The notes beneath the pieces were generated by a model. That model did not search any database. It saw nothing but the letters and a program-made list of their open reading frames with translations, and was not told the DNA's origin. 59,992 nt of DNA, taken from contig JACMND010000053.1 of the NCBI GenBank assembly GCA_014378705.1, positions 1 through 59,992 on the forward strand. Direction: 5' to 3'. Below, in pieces: positions 44,583-53,479 of this stretch (positions are counted from its first letter, which is position 1; each line of letters begins with the position of its first letter). This DNA comes from Pedobacter sp. GTDB taxonomy: Bacteria > Bacteroidota > Bacteroidia > Sphingobacteriales > Sphingobacteriaceae. The position numbers were made by a program, and so were the translations under genes.

Positions 44583-45284
44583 ATGCATGTGTTTTATACC
44601 CCCGATATAAACTCCGGTCAATATGTTTTAAATGAAGAAGAAAGCAATCATTGCATTAAAGTTTTGCGTCTGCAAAAATCGGCTGAAATTTTTTTAATAG
44701 ATGGTTTGGGTGGACTTTATAAAGCAAGTATTATAGAAGCTAATCCCAAAAAAACTCTTTTATCAGTAAATGAAAGGCATCCTGAATTCGGTAAACGAAA
44801 CCATTATCTTCACATTGCTGTTGCTCCTACAAAAAACATTGAACGTACCGAGTGGTTTCTTGAAAAAGCTACTGAGATAGGTATAGATGAGATTTCTTTT
44901 ATAATAACAGATCGTTCTGAACGAAAGGATGTTAAGATTGATAGATTAAATAAAGTGATAACATCTGCTATTAAACAATCTCTTAAAGCGTATCATCCTA
45001 AGTTAAATGCACCGCTTAGCCTAAAAAGGTTTTTGGATGCCAATGGTAATGGGCAAAAGTTCATAGCGCATTGTATGAATGATGGAAAGATTACTTTAAA
45101 AGATGGAATTTTGTTAAATTCTAAATATTTAATTCTCATCGGACCAGAGGGCGATTTTACAGAGGATGAACTTATCAGGGCAAAAAGTGCGGGTTATAAA
45201 GGGATATCCCTTGGAGAAAGCAGATTAAGAACTGAAACTGCTGCACTACAGGCATGTTTTGAAGTAAACTTTTTAAACCGATGA
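44583..45284 (+). CDS. rsmE: 16S rRNA m3U1498 methyltransferase
   Basis: A 233-residue SPOUT-fold methyltransferase that methylates uridine 1498 of 16S rRNA. Features: HCIKVLRLQKS near the N terminus, APTKNIERTEWFLEKATEIG, and the knot motifs LIGPEGDFTEDEL and LGESRLRTETAAL. Length is normal. Overlaps the next gene by 4 bp (ATGA). Confidence 0.95.
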   Translation: MHVFYTPDINSGQYVLNEEESNHCIKVLRLQKSAEIFLIDGLGGLYKASIIEANPKKTLLSVNERHPEFGKRNHYLHIAVAPTKNIERTEWFLEKATEIGIDEISFIITDRSERKDVKIDRLNKVITSAIKQSLKAYHPKLNAPLSLKRFLDANGNGQKFIAHCMNDGKITLKDGILLNSKYLILIGPEGDFTEDELIRAKSAGYKGISLGESRLRTETAALQACFEVNFLNR

Positions 45285-45940
45285 AGACTTTTTTGTTTTC
45301 CTTTTTAATTGCGGCTATTCTTAGCTTTTCCGCTTTCCAGAATCCCACCTATAAAATTGGACGGCTGAAGTATAATGGGGGTGGCGATTGGTATTCTAAT
45401 CGTACCGCCCTTCCAAACCTTATTGAGTTTTGCAATAAAAATCTGGCTACAAACTTCGAATCAGAAGAAGTAATTGTAGAAGCAGGGAGTGCGGAAATTT
45501 TCAAATATCCTTTTGTCTATCTAACAGGCCATGGTAATGTTACTTTTTCAAGTTTGGAAGCAACTAATTTGAGAGAATATTTAACGGCTGGTGGATTTTT
45601 GCACATAGATGATAATTATGGTTTGGATAAGTTTATTAGAAAAGAAATGAAAAAAGTATTTCCGGAATCAGACTTTATAGAACTCCCCTCAAACCACCAG
45701 ATTTATAATCAAAAATTTAACTTTCCCGCCGGTCTTCCTAAAATACACGAGCATGATGGTAAACCCGCTCAAGGTTTTGCCTTGATATATCAAGGCCGAA
45801 TAGTATGTTTTTACACCTACGAATGCGACCTGGGAAACGGCTGGGAAGACGCCGGAACTTATCCGGGGGATAATCCTGATGCCAGGCAAAAAGCATTGCG
45901 CATGGGAGCCAATTTAATTCAATATGCTTTAACTCAGTAG
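45281..45940 (+). CDS. DUF4159-type exported protein
   Basis: A 219-residue protein with a signal peptide (MKTFLFSFLIAAILSFSAF). The mature part contains IGRLKYNGGGDWYSNRTAL and LREYLTAGGFLHIDDNYG, then LPKIHEHDGKPAQGFALIY, matching the DUF4159 family. The fold is thought to be related to class I glutamine amidotransferase-like domains, but no enzyme activity is established. Translationally coupled to rsmE. Confidence 0.8.
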   Translation: MKTFLFSFLIAAILSFSAFQNPTYKIGRLKYNGGGDWYSNRTALPNLIEFCNKNLATNFESEEVIVEAGSAEIFKYPFVYLTGHGNVTFSSLEATNLREYLTAGGFLHIDDNYGLDKFIRKEMKKVFPESDFIELPSNHQIYNQKFNFPAGLPKIHEHDGKPAQGFALIYQGRIVCFYTYECDLGNGWEDAGTYPGDNPDARQKALRMGANLIQYALTQ

Positions 45941-45942
45941 CC

Positions 45943-46440
45943 ATGTATGAGATTTTGATAAATAAAAAATTTAAGTTTCTTCTTGATCATCATCAAAATC
46001 AAACCATTGTTAATCATATTTTGATTGGAATGGATACGTCCCAGATTACTACTGACCATTTTCATATTATACATAACCATAAATCTTATCGTGCAGAAAT
46101 TGTCCGGATGCTTAACGCTGATAAGGTGTGTGTTATTAAAATAAACAATCATATCTACAATGTGGAGTTAAAAGATCAGTATGATAATTTGCTGCAACAA
46201 ATGGGTATGGACAATTTAAACAAAGTTAAAATACTTGATCTTAAAGCTCCAATGCCAGGGCTGGTTTTAAAAATATTGGTTGTCGTAGGTCAGGAAGTCA
46301 AAAAGGGGGATAATCTTATTGTACTGGAAGCGATGAAAATGGAAAATATCATTAAATCCCCTTCAGATTTAAAGATTAAATTGGTAAAAGTAAATACTTC
46401 AGATAAAGTAGAAAAAGGTCAAACTTTAATAATGTTTTAG
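45943..46440 (+). CDS. Biotin/lipoyl carrier-domain protein
   Basis: A 165-residue protein. The C-terminal 75 residues form a biotinyl domain: LKAPMPGLVLKILVVVGQEV and the biotinylation motif EAMKMEN (Lys about residue 132), then VEKGQTLIMF. The N-terminal half is an uncharacterised lead domain, as in carrier subunits of Bacteroidetes acyl-CoA carboxylases. No carboxylase or carboxyltransferase gene is adjacent, so the partner enzyme is unknown. Confidence 0.88.
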   Translation: MYEILINKKFKFLLDHHQNQTIVNHILIGMDTSQITTDHFHIIHNHKSYRAEIVRMLNADKVCVIKINNHIYNVELKDQYDNLLQQMGMDNLNKVKILDLKAPMPGLVLKILVVVGQEVKKGDNLIVLEAMKMENIIKSPSDLKIKLVKVNTSDKVEKGQTLIMF

Positions 46441-46552
46441 ATCTTAAGAGAGCTGCAGATTGGTACTTTTTTACAAAAAATATTAGATAAATAAGATTTT
46501 TTGTAGCTTTATCTTCAATTATTATTAACGGTCGTTTAGAAAAGAATAATTT

Positions 46553-49500
46553 ATGAAAAAAGTCTTACTATTATTATTTCTAATAAGTACAGTCTCATTT
46601 AGTATCAGTTTTGCTCAAAACAAGACTGTAGCAGGGAAGGTTACCTCTATTAGTGACGGTTTACCACTACCAGGTGTTAGTGTTTCCGTTAAAGGATTTC
46701 CTTCAATTGGTTCTCAAACCGACGCACAAGGATTGTTTAGGCTTGATGTTCCGGCTAGTTCAAACAGCTTGATATTTAAGTATATCGGATTTAAACAAAA
46801 GGAAGCCGCTATTACTTCGGGCGTAATGAATATTCAGTTAGAGGATGATCAAACTCAATTATCAGAAGTTGTAGTAGTTGGTTACGGTACGCAAATCAAG
46901 CAGGATCTAACTGGTTCGGTTGCACAGGTAAATGCAAAAGATCTGGAGAATATCCCGGTTACAAGTTTTGAATCAGCTCTGCAAGGAAAAGCAACAGGTG
47001 TTTTTGTAGAATCTCAAAATGGAAAAGTTGGTCAGGGAATAAAAATTCGTGTTCGGGGTTCTGCTTCAGTTTCTGCGGGTAATGACCCTCTTTATGTGGT
47101 TGATGGAATTGTAATAACTACTGCAAATTTATCAAGTACTGAAGCCTCTACAAATCCACTTGCCGATATTAACACAAATGACATTGAATCTATTGAGGTT
47201 TTAAAGGACGCATCAGCCGCCGCTATATATGGTGCCCGGGCTTCTAATGGAGTTGTATTAATAACTACCAAGACTGGCAAGGCTGGGAAATCATCCATTA
47301 ATTTCAGTGCTTTTGGTGGCGTAAGTTCTCCTACAGGACACAGGGAGTTTATGAATTCTGAACAATATGTTCAGATTACCAGAAGGGCCGGTAAAGGAGC
47401 AGCAAAGCAGGATTTTGATGCCGGCTTTTATTCAACCTTAGCCGAAGCTGAAACAGACTACGAAGGATTTGTAGAAAGTAGGTTAAACAGGTATTCTGCT
47501 GGCAATGATGATTACAATACATTTAAAGTAAATACAGACTGGGAATCATTAGCCTATCAGAATAACCCTGTAATACAACAGTATGATTTAAACTTTAACG
47601 GAGGTAATGATAAAACAACATTTTACATTGCAGGCCAGTATTTGAACCAGGATGGAATTATAGTTGCAAATGGATATAAAAAATACTCTGGCAGGGTTAA
47701 TTTAAACCACAAAGTTACAGACTTTATTGATATGGGTTTAAATCTGAATGTTACCAATAGTGTAAACGACAGGGTATCCAACGATAATGCATTTTCTACC
47801 CCGATTCAAATAGTTGCTCTTTCTCCAATTACTCCCTTAATCGATCCCAGATCCGGATTATTAAGTGGAAGTCTTCCGGGTGTAGCAAGTAATTATCCTG
47901 TTTATTTCAACCCGCTTTTAAGTGTAGATAATGCGTTTTACAAAACCAATGTTTACAGAAACATCGGCAAAATATTTGCCAATGTTAAACTAGCGCCGGC
48001 CTTAAAGTTTACTACTGATTTTTCGGTTGATAATTTGAATCAGAATGAAGAAAATTATTATGGTACGTTAACCTTTCGGAACACAGGTACAAATAACGGT
48101 AGTGGTTACAACTCATCAGATTTTGTAGTAAACATTAATACCAATAACTTTTTGTCTTATACAAAATCATTTGGTGCAAAACATAATTTTGATGCGGTTC
48201 TAGGAACCAGTTATCAAAAGCAAACGATCAGATCTAATTCTGTAAGTGGTGAGCAATTTCCAAGTGATGCATATAAAAAAATACAAAGCGCTGCTACAAA
48301 AACTGACGGATCTAGTACAGAAACTGCGTTCAGTTTCTTGTCCTATTTTTTTCGTGGAAACTATAAGTTCAACGATAAATACCTTGCCACATTTAGCGCC
48401 CGGTATGACGGGTCGTCAAGGTTTGGAGCATCAAACAGATACGGATTTTTTCCGGCAGGTTCATTAGGCTGGATCATCAGTGAAGAAAACTTTTTGAAAA
48501 ACAATGATTTAGTAAGCTTTTTAAAAGCAAGGGTGAGTTATGGTTTAACAGGAAACTCTGAAATTGGTAATTTTGCTTCAAGAGGATTATATAGTGGCAA
48601 TGGTGCTTACGGAGGATTGGCAGGTCAGTTACCTTCCCAAATTAAAAATCCAGAACTAAGTTGGGAAGAGACTCAACAATTAGATATTGGTTTAGATTAC
48701 GGTATAGTTAATAATAGAATTTCAGGTTCTTTTGACTATTATGAAAAGAAAACGAATGGATTATTGTTAAATGTGCCTGTTCCTGCAACTACCGGTTTTA
48801 CAACCTTTACTAAAAACGTAGGAAAGTTGGATAATAAAGGGTTTGAGGCAGCCGTAAATACACAGAATTTTGTAGGCAAGTTTCAGTGGTCCAGCAGCAT
48901 TACATTTTCAAACAATAAGAATAAAATTACTGATTTAGGTGGACAGACTCTGGGTAGCAACGATATAAATTACGGCATAGAAGGTCAGCCGATCGGTGTA
49001 TTTTATTTACCTGAATATGCAGGAGTAGATCCGGCAAACGGAGATGCCATTTATTACTTAAATACCAAAGCTGCCGACGGTACTATTGACAGGACGACTA
49101 CGAATGATATAAACTCCGCTGAAAGGGTTTTCGCCGGAAATCCGAATCCAAAGTATATTTATGGTTTCAATAATAACTTTTCTTTTAAAGGTTTGGATCT
49201 GACGGTGTTTTTTCAGGGTGTTTATGGGAATGATATTTTTAATGCAGGTGGCCAATATATGAGTGCGAGTGCCAGTAATGGATTCGATAATCAAACGCTT
49301 GATGAGTTGGATTATTGGGATAAGCCGGGAGATATTACCAATACCCCTGAACCAAGATTATTTTTTGGTAATGGCGTTAACAATTCCAGCAGGTATTTAA
49401 GTGATGGATCTTACATAAGATTTAAAACTTTAACATTGGGATATACACTTCCATTAAGCGTTATAAACCGCTTAAAATTAAGCAGAGTTAGAATTTACGC

Positions 49501-49654
49501 AACCGGTCAAAACTTAGCTACGTTCACCAAATATAAAGGGTGGGACCCGGAAGTAAACGCGGATTATCAAGTTTCAAATATTAATCAGGGTGTTGATTTT
49601 TACTCAGCTCCACAAGCTAGGGTATTCTCTTTCGGAGTAAACATTGGATTATAA
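46553..49654 (+). CDS. SusC/RagA-type TonB-dependent outer-membrane receptor
   Basis: A 1033-residue outer-membrane importer. A signal peptide ending SISFAQ is followed by a carboxypeptidase-regulatory-like domain (TVAGKVTSISDGLPLPGVSV), a TonB-box-like QLSEVVVVGYG, a plug with DPLYVVDGI and YGARASNGVVLITTK, and a long barrel ending in FSFGVNIGL. Length is typical of SusC. It pairs with the SusD gene 21 bp downstream. No sigma/anti-sigma, hybrid sensor or glycan-degrading enzyme gene is nearby, so the substrate cannot be read from context. A near-consensus TAGCTTTA box lies 41 bp upstream. Confidence 0.96.
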   Translation: MKKVLLLLFLISTVSFSISFAQNKTVAGKVTSISDGLPLPGVSVSVKGFPSIGSQTDAQGLFRLDVPASSNSLIFKYIGFKQKEAAITSGVMNIQLEDDQTQLSEVVVVGYGTQIKQDLTGSVAQVNAKDLENIPVTSFESALQGKATGVFVESQNGKVGQGIKIRVRGSASVSAGNDPLYVVDGIVITTANLSSTEASTNPLADINTNDIESIEVLKDASAAAIYGARASNGVVLITTKTGKAGKSSINFSAFGGVSSPTGHREFMNSEQYVQITRRAGKGAAKQDFDAGFYSTLAEAETDYEGFVESRLNRYSAGNDDYNTFKVNTDWESLAYQNNPVIQQYDLNFNGGNDKTTFYIAGQYLNQDGIIVANGYKKYSGRVNLNHKVTDFIDMGLNLNVTNSVNDRVSNDNAFSTPIQIVALSPITPLIDPRSGLLSGSLPGVASNYPVYFNPLLSVDNAFYKTNVYRNIGKIFANVKLAPALKFTTDFSVDNLNQNEENYYGTLTFRNTGTNNGSGYNSSDFVVNINTNNFLSYTKSFGAKHNFDAVLGTSYQKQTIRSNSVSGEQFPSDAYKKIQSAATKTDGSSTETAFSFLSYFFRGNYKFNDKYLATFSARYDGSSRFGASNRYGFFPAGSLGWIISEENFLKNNDLVSFLKARVSYGLTGNSEIGNFASRGLYSGNGAYGGLAGQLPSQIKNPELSWEETQQLDIGLDYGIVNNRISGSFDYYEKKTNGLLLNVPVPATTGFTTFTKNVGKLDNKGFEAAVNTQNFVGKFQWSSSITFSNNKNKITDLGGQTLGSNDINYGIEGQPIGVFYLPEYAGVDPANGDAIYYLNTKAADGTIDRTTTNDINSAERVFAGNPNPKYIYGFNNNFSFKGLDLTVFFQGVYGNDIFNAGGQYMSASASNGFDNQTLDELDYWDKPGDITNTPEPRLFFGNGVNNSSRYLSDGSYIRFKTLTLGYTLPLSVINRLKLSRVRIYATGQNLATFTKYKGWDPEVNADYQVSNINQGVDFYSAPQARVFSFGVNIGL

Positions 49655-49675
49655 TTACATTTAGAAATTAAGAAA

Positions 49676-51040
49676 ATGAAAATCAAATATTTATACAGTA
49701 TTTTAATTACCACTTTTCTTGTAGCTGGATTATCTTCTTGTGAAAAACAATTAGACATACAACCCACGCAAAGTATTGACCAGGACAAAGCATTATTAAC
49801 GTCAAAAGATGTAGAGGTTGCTCTGGTAGGAGCCTATGCAGAATTGGGGTCAGTAAATTTTTATGGTGGCCGTGTGTACCTTACTGCTGACTTTTTAGCG
49901 AACGTAAACGCTATTGAGTGGTCAGGAACATTTCAAGGATTAACTCAAATCATAAATAAAACAGTACCTAAGGATAATTTATTTGTCAATAATATTTGGA
50001 CGGCCGGGTATGATGTGATTAACGATGTTAATAACGTTTTAGCCGCTCTGGATAAAGTAGAGGCAACTAAAAAAGATCGATTTGAAGGGGAAGCTAAGTT
50101 TATTAGAGGGGCTGTATACTTTGAATTGGTTAGACTTTTTGGTAAAGCGTACAATGATGGGGATCCGGCATCCAATTTAGGAGTTCCCCTTGTGCTAGTT
50201 CCAACGGTAGCAGTTGATGGATCAAACTTGGTTAGCAGGGCTACGGTTAATGAAGTTTATAACCAGGCTATAGCAGACCTAATTGAGGCAGAGGCAAAAC
50301 TACCGGATAATAATGGCTTCTTTGCAAGCAAGTCTGCAGCTGCAGGAATGTTGTCAAGAATTTATCTTCAAAAAGGCGACTTTGCTAATTCAGCACAGGC
50401 AGCTGATAGGGTAATAACTACTTCCGGAAAAACATTAACACCTAAATATATCGATGCTTTTCCACCGCAAGGAAGCACCGCTGGCTCAAATACAACTGAA
50501 GATGTTTTTGCCATTCAGGTTACGGCACAATCCGGGGCAAATGGGTACAATGAGTTTTATTCCTCTTCTGATTTTGGTGGAAGGGGTGACGCTGCAATAA
50601 CTGAAGACTGGATTCAAAATTATGAAGCTAATGATGAAAGATTAGAAATATTCTATGAATCTGGTGGATCTGTGTACAACTCAAAGTCTAGCAACCAATA
50701 TGGAAATGTAACAATCATCCGAATTGCTGAAATGTATTTAAATAGGGCAGAATCAAATCTGCGGTTATTCCCAGCAGCTCCGATAGGTGGAGTTACACCA
50801 ACGCAGGATTTAAACATGATCAGAAGCAGGGTTGGGCTTCCTTCAAAAGTGGCAACCTTAGACAACGTTCTTAAAGAACGTAGCCTGGAATTTGCATTTG
50901 AAGGCTTTTCTTTACACGATGCCAAGAGAACACAACAAAACATCGCTTCTATACCCTGGAATGATAATAAGTTGGTTTTTCCAATACCTCAAAGAGAAAT
51001 TGATGCTAATCCCAATCTTATACAGAATCCGGGATATTAG
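49676..51040 (+). CDS. SusD/RagB-type surface lipoprotein
   Basis: A 454-residue lipoprotein partner of the SusC receptor. A signal peptide with lipobox LSSC (Cys near residue 22) precedes the LDIQPTQSID start usual for SusD. TPR-like helices follow (RGAVYFELVRLFGKAYND, AAAGMLSRIYLQKGDFANSA). A C-terminal SusD domain ends LKERSLEFAFEGFSLHDAKR...IPQREIDANPNL. It binds ligand and acts as a lid on SusC. Closed by a terminator. Confidence 0.95.
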   Translation: MKIKYLYSILITTFLVAGLSSCEKQLDIQPTQSIDQDKALLTSKDVEVALVGAYAELGSVNFYGGRVYLTADFLANVNAIEWSGTFQGLTQIINKTVPKDNLFVNNIWTAGYDVINDVNNVLAALDKVEATKKDRFEGEAKFIRGAVYFELVRLFGKAYNDGDPASNLGVPLVLVPTVAVDGSNLVSRATVNEVYNQAIADLIEAEAKLPDNNGFFASKSAAAGMLSRIYLQKGDFANSAQAADRVITTSGKTLTPKYIDAFPPQGSTAGSNTTEDVFAIQVTAQSGANGYNEFYSSSDFGGRGDAAITEDWIQNYEANDERLEIFYESGGSVYNSKSSNQYGNVTIIRIAEMYLNRAESNLRLFPAAPIGGVTPTQDLNMIRSRVGLPSKVATLDNVLKERSLEFAFEGFSLHDAKRTQQNIASIPWNDNKLVFPIPQREIDANPNLIQNPGY

Positions 51041-51063
51041 TGTAGATTTTAATTATACCTTTT

Positions 51064-51097
51064 AATCCTCCCAACTGCATTGGGGGGATTTTTTTTT
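51064..51097 (+). terminator. Intrinsic terminator of the SusC/SusD pair
   Basis: Arm AATCCTCCCAA at 51064-51074, five-base loop, complementary arm with one G-T wobble at 51080-51090, then a run of nine T at 51089-51097. It lies 24 bp after the SusD stop. Confidence 0.92.
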
Positions 51098-51463
51098 GGC
51101 AAATGTTATTAATATATTCCCGACCAACACGTTAGTTACATTAACCACAGCTAGTAAACATTTTATTTTACTCTAGTATACCTCATATGATATGTAATTT
51201 GATGTTCAAATGATTTGGGTTTCATTTTCTTATTGCCATAATTTATCTGGGTAAAAAATAACCATCAATATTCACAATCAGCACTGTCCCTGTCAGGGAA
51301 TGATTAAGAGATGATCGCTTTTCATTCCGTTTTCATGTTATGATTATTTTAGTATCTGAAAAATATGTGTTTATTCAATGAAGCAGGGCAGATAATCGTT
51401 ACCAACTTTACGCAACCAAACCATAACTGATAGCCGCCGCCGGAAGATCAAATCATAAAAAAA
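51098..51463. other. 366-bp gene-free region between two convergent terminators
   Basis: No reading frame with a credible start or family was found on either strand. The only structure seen is a short perfect hairpin, TCCCT-GTC-AGGGA, at 51287-51299. No consensus promoter was found. It separates the SusC/SusD pair from gldJ. Confidence 0.5.
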
Positions 51464-51485
51464 GATCCTCAACTAAATGAGGATC
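51464..51485 (-). terminator. Intrinsic terminator of gldJ
   Basis: GATCCTCA at 51464-51471 pairs with TGAGGATC at 51478-51485, with a six-base loop. Reading the minus strand, the stem is followed by TTTTTTT. It lies 29 bp after the gldJ stop, indicating that gldJ is the last gene of its transcript. Confidence 0.88.
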
Positions 51486-51514
51486 CGTTTCCAAAAACCT
51501 TTATAATACAAATC

Positions 51515-53140
51515 TTACTTTATTTTCTTGCTATTTTTAGATTGTGATTTAGGCTGATTAAAATGTGGTTTACCACTTGTGTAAATTTCTGGCTGACCAA
51601 CCAAAGTCATGGCACATCTAAATCCCAATTCCGCTCCAGCTTCATCCTGTTGCATAAACCTGCGTGTTCCTGGATTTAACCAATAAGCCCTATCATTCCA
51701 TGAACCACCCTTAAAAACTCTCGACCGATCATCAACTAATGTAGTAACACCATAAAGATTCTGATTAACACTGTCTAAATGTCCTCTAAAATCTGGATTG
51801 TAAGGTTTTCCTGCAATTGCGGACGAGTCAATTTTACCCTGATCATTTTGAAGCTCAGTCCACGTTTGTTTTTTTGCCGTTTTTGCCGGATCTTTAATTG
51901 GTCTTCCGTATTTATCTTTGGCATAAAGTCCTTTATCTCTGTCGGCAAGACGTTTGTTCACGTATTCGTTCCCGCGGAAAGGATTAAAATCATTAAAATC
52001 TTCAAAAGAAAGCTTGCGATAAACATCAGCGGTCCACTCATTAACATTACCGGCCATATTGTAAAGGCCGAAATCGTTTGGCAAATAAGCCACAACTGGC
52101 GCTGTAATGTCAGCTTTATCATTTAGATAACCACCTGTACCCATGTTGTCACCTTCGCCACGTTTAAAATTTGATAATATCATACCCCTGGTTTTCTTTT
52201 TTGGAGATCTAACTCCAAGTCCATTCCATGGATAAATTTTACCATCAGAAATATTTTCGTATTGTGTGTTTCCAGCTAATGCTAAAGCCGCGTATTCCCA
52301 TTCTGCTTCAGTTGGCAAACGATAAGGCTGTTTTAAAACACCATCTTCAAGTCTTACCGGACGAGTAGGGCCTTTATTTCCCTTTGCTGGTGCCGCACCT
52401 GAAGGAGTTGTTCCAGCGTTGGGATTAAGATCTCTTGGCATCTTCTTTCCATCCTGTTCACGGGTAAACTGGCCATTTAAATAAATATCTGTGTTAAATG
52501 GTTCTGATCCTGTTGTGGCTGCTGTGGTAGTGGTACCGGCAGATTTGCCTTTGCCGCCACCGGCCAAAGTTTTATAATCTAATAAAACTCCGCGTTCTCT
52601 TAAAATTTCTTCATTAACACGGTCAGTACGCCATTCGCAATAAGCGTTGGCCTGCTCCCATGTAATTCCTACAACCGGATAATCCTGAAAAGCAGGATGC
52701 CGCAAATAATTATTTACATAAGGTTCATTATAGGATAAAGGCTGTCGCCACACTAATGTATCAGGAAGCGCACTATAATAATATTCACCATCATCTGGAA
52801 AATTTCTTTTAATCCAGTATAAGTATTCTAACCAATCCACATTAGCTACTTCAGTTTCATCCATGTAAAAAGAGGCTACTGTTACACGCCGACGGACATT
52901 ATCAAATTCATAACCAAGATCTTGATTGAGTGATCCTCCCATCACAAATGTTCCACCTTCAACAGCAACTAACCCAGGTCCGGGTCCGGGCTGCACTTTT
53001 TTGTGTACCTCATAACCGCCATTATAACGGTCGTTGTAAGCCATTCCTGTTTTTGAAGATGCCTGGCGTTGTTTGCAACCTGTGCTTACTACTATTATTG
53101 CTAAAATCGCAGAAGCAAAAAGTATTGATTTTTTAACCAT
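51515..53140 (-). CDS. gldJ: Gliding-motility/type IX secretion lipoprotein GldJ
   Basis: A 541-residue lipoprotein. Signal peptide with lipobox STGC, then a formylglycine-generating-enzyme (SUMF1) type domain: VEGGTFVMGG, FYMDETEVANVDWLEYL, NNYLRHPAFQDYPVVGITW, LPTEAEWEYAA, MAGNVNEWTADVYR and FKGGSWNDRAYWL. GldJ and GldK are paralogues. The ETEVANVDWLEYLYWIKR and DTLVWRQPLSYNEPYVNNYL stretches, and the porV neighbour, favour GldJ, needed for gliding and GldK stability in Flavobacterium. The start at 53140 gives a proper signal peptide; an upstream ATG would add six residues. Confidence 0.87.
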   Translation of the reverse strand: MVKKSILFASAILAIIVVSTGCKQRQASSKTGMAYNDRYNGGYEVHKKVQPGPGPGLVAVEGGTFVMGGSLNQDLGYEFDNVRRRVTVASFYMDETEVANVDWLEYLYWIKRNFPDDGEYYYSALPDTLVWRQPLSYNEPYVNNYLRHPAFQDYPVVGITWEQANAYCEWRTDRVNEEILRERGVLLDYKTLAGGGKGKSAGTTTTAATTGSEPFNTDIYLNGQFTREQDGKKMPRDLNPNAGTTPSGAAPAKGNKGPTRPVRLEDGVLKQPYRLPTEAEWEYAALALAGNTQYENISDGKIYPWNGLGVRSPKKKTRGMILSNFKRGEGDNMGTGGYLNDKADITAPVVAYLPNDFGLYNMAGNVNEWTADVYRKLSFEDFNDFNPFRGNEYVNKRLADRDKGLYAKDKYGRPIKDPAKTAKKQTWTELQNDQGKIDSSAIAGKPYNPDFRGHLDSVNQNLYGVTTLVDDRSRVFKGGSWNDRAYWLNPGTRRFMQQDEAGAELGFRCAMTLVGQPEIYTSGKPHFNQPKSQSKNSKKIK

Positions 53141-53479
53141 TGGGTATATTCTGAGCAATTAATCCTATAAAAATACTAATTCCGTTTAATCTTAAAACTT
53201 AAGTTTTTGTAAACTTTATTTTACACCTTAACTCATTCAAACGAAAATCATTCAAAAGAGTTACAACAGGTTGTATTTTAATGCCTTTCTGTTTTTGTAC
53301 TCTAAATTATATCCAACTATTCTTTAAACGTTTTGGCGATTAATAACGTATTAACTAAAAATTTAATATGAACCATTGCCCATTTTCTGCGGTTAAGACG
53401 CTAATCAAAGCCTAAAGTTTTTGTTTACATTGTATTATGCTAATTAACTCTAATTTTGGGTAAAATATTTATCTCATTC
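53141..53479. other. Divergent gldJ-porV regulatory region
   Basis: A 339-bp AT-rich spacer between divergent genes. It holds the porV promoter (TTG at 53430, TAATTTTG at 53451), a perfect 14-bp palindrome AAAACTTAAGTTTT at 53194-53207, and near-consensus TATTTTTA on the gldJ side. No reading frame of note was seen. Confidence 0.55.
53430..53458 (+). promoter_or_regulatory. Promoter of porV
   Basis: TTG at 53430-53432, an 18-bp spacer and TAATTTTG at 53451-53458 match the Bacteroidetes -33/-7 pattern. The implied transcript begins about 15 nt before the ATG at 53480. Confidence 0.6.

Noticed and set aside
51515-53140. Annotation as GldK/PorK
   Set aside because: Both are SUMF1-type lipoproteins, but GldK normally heads gldK-L-M-N, which is absent here, and the N-terminal region and porV neighbour agree better with GldJ.
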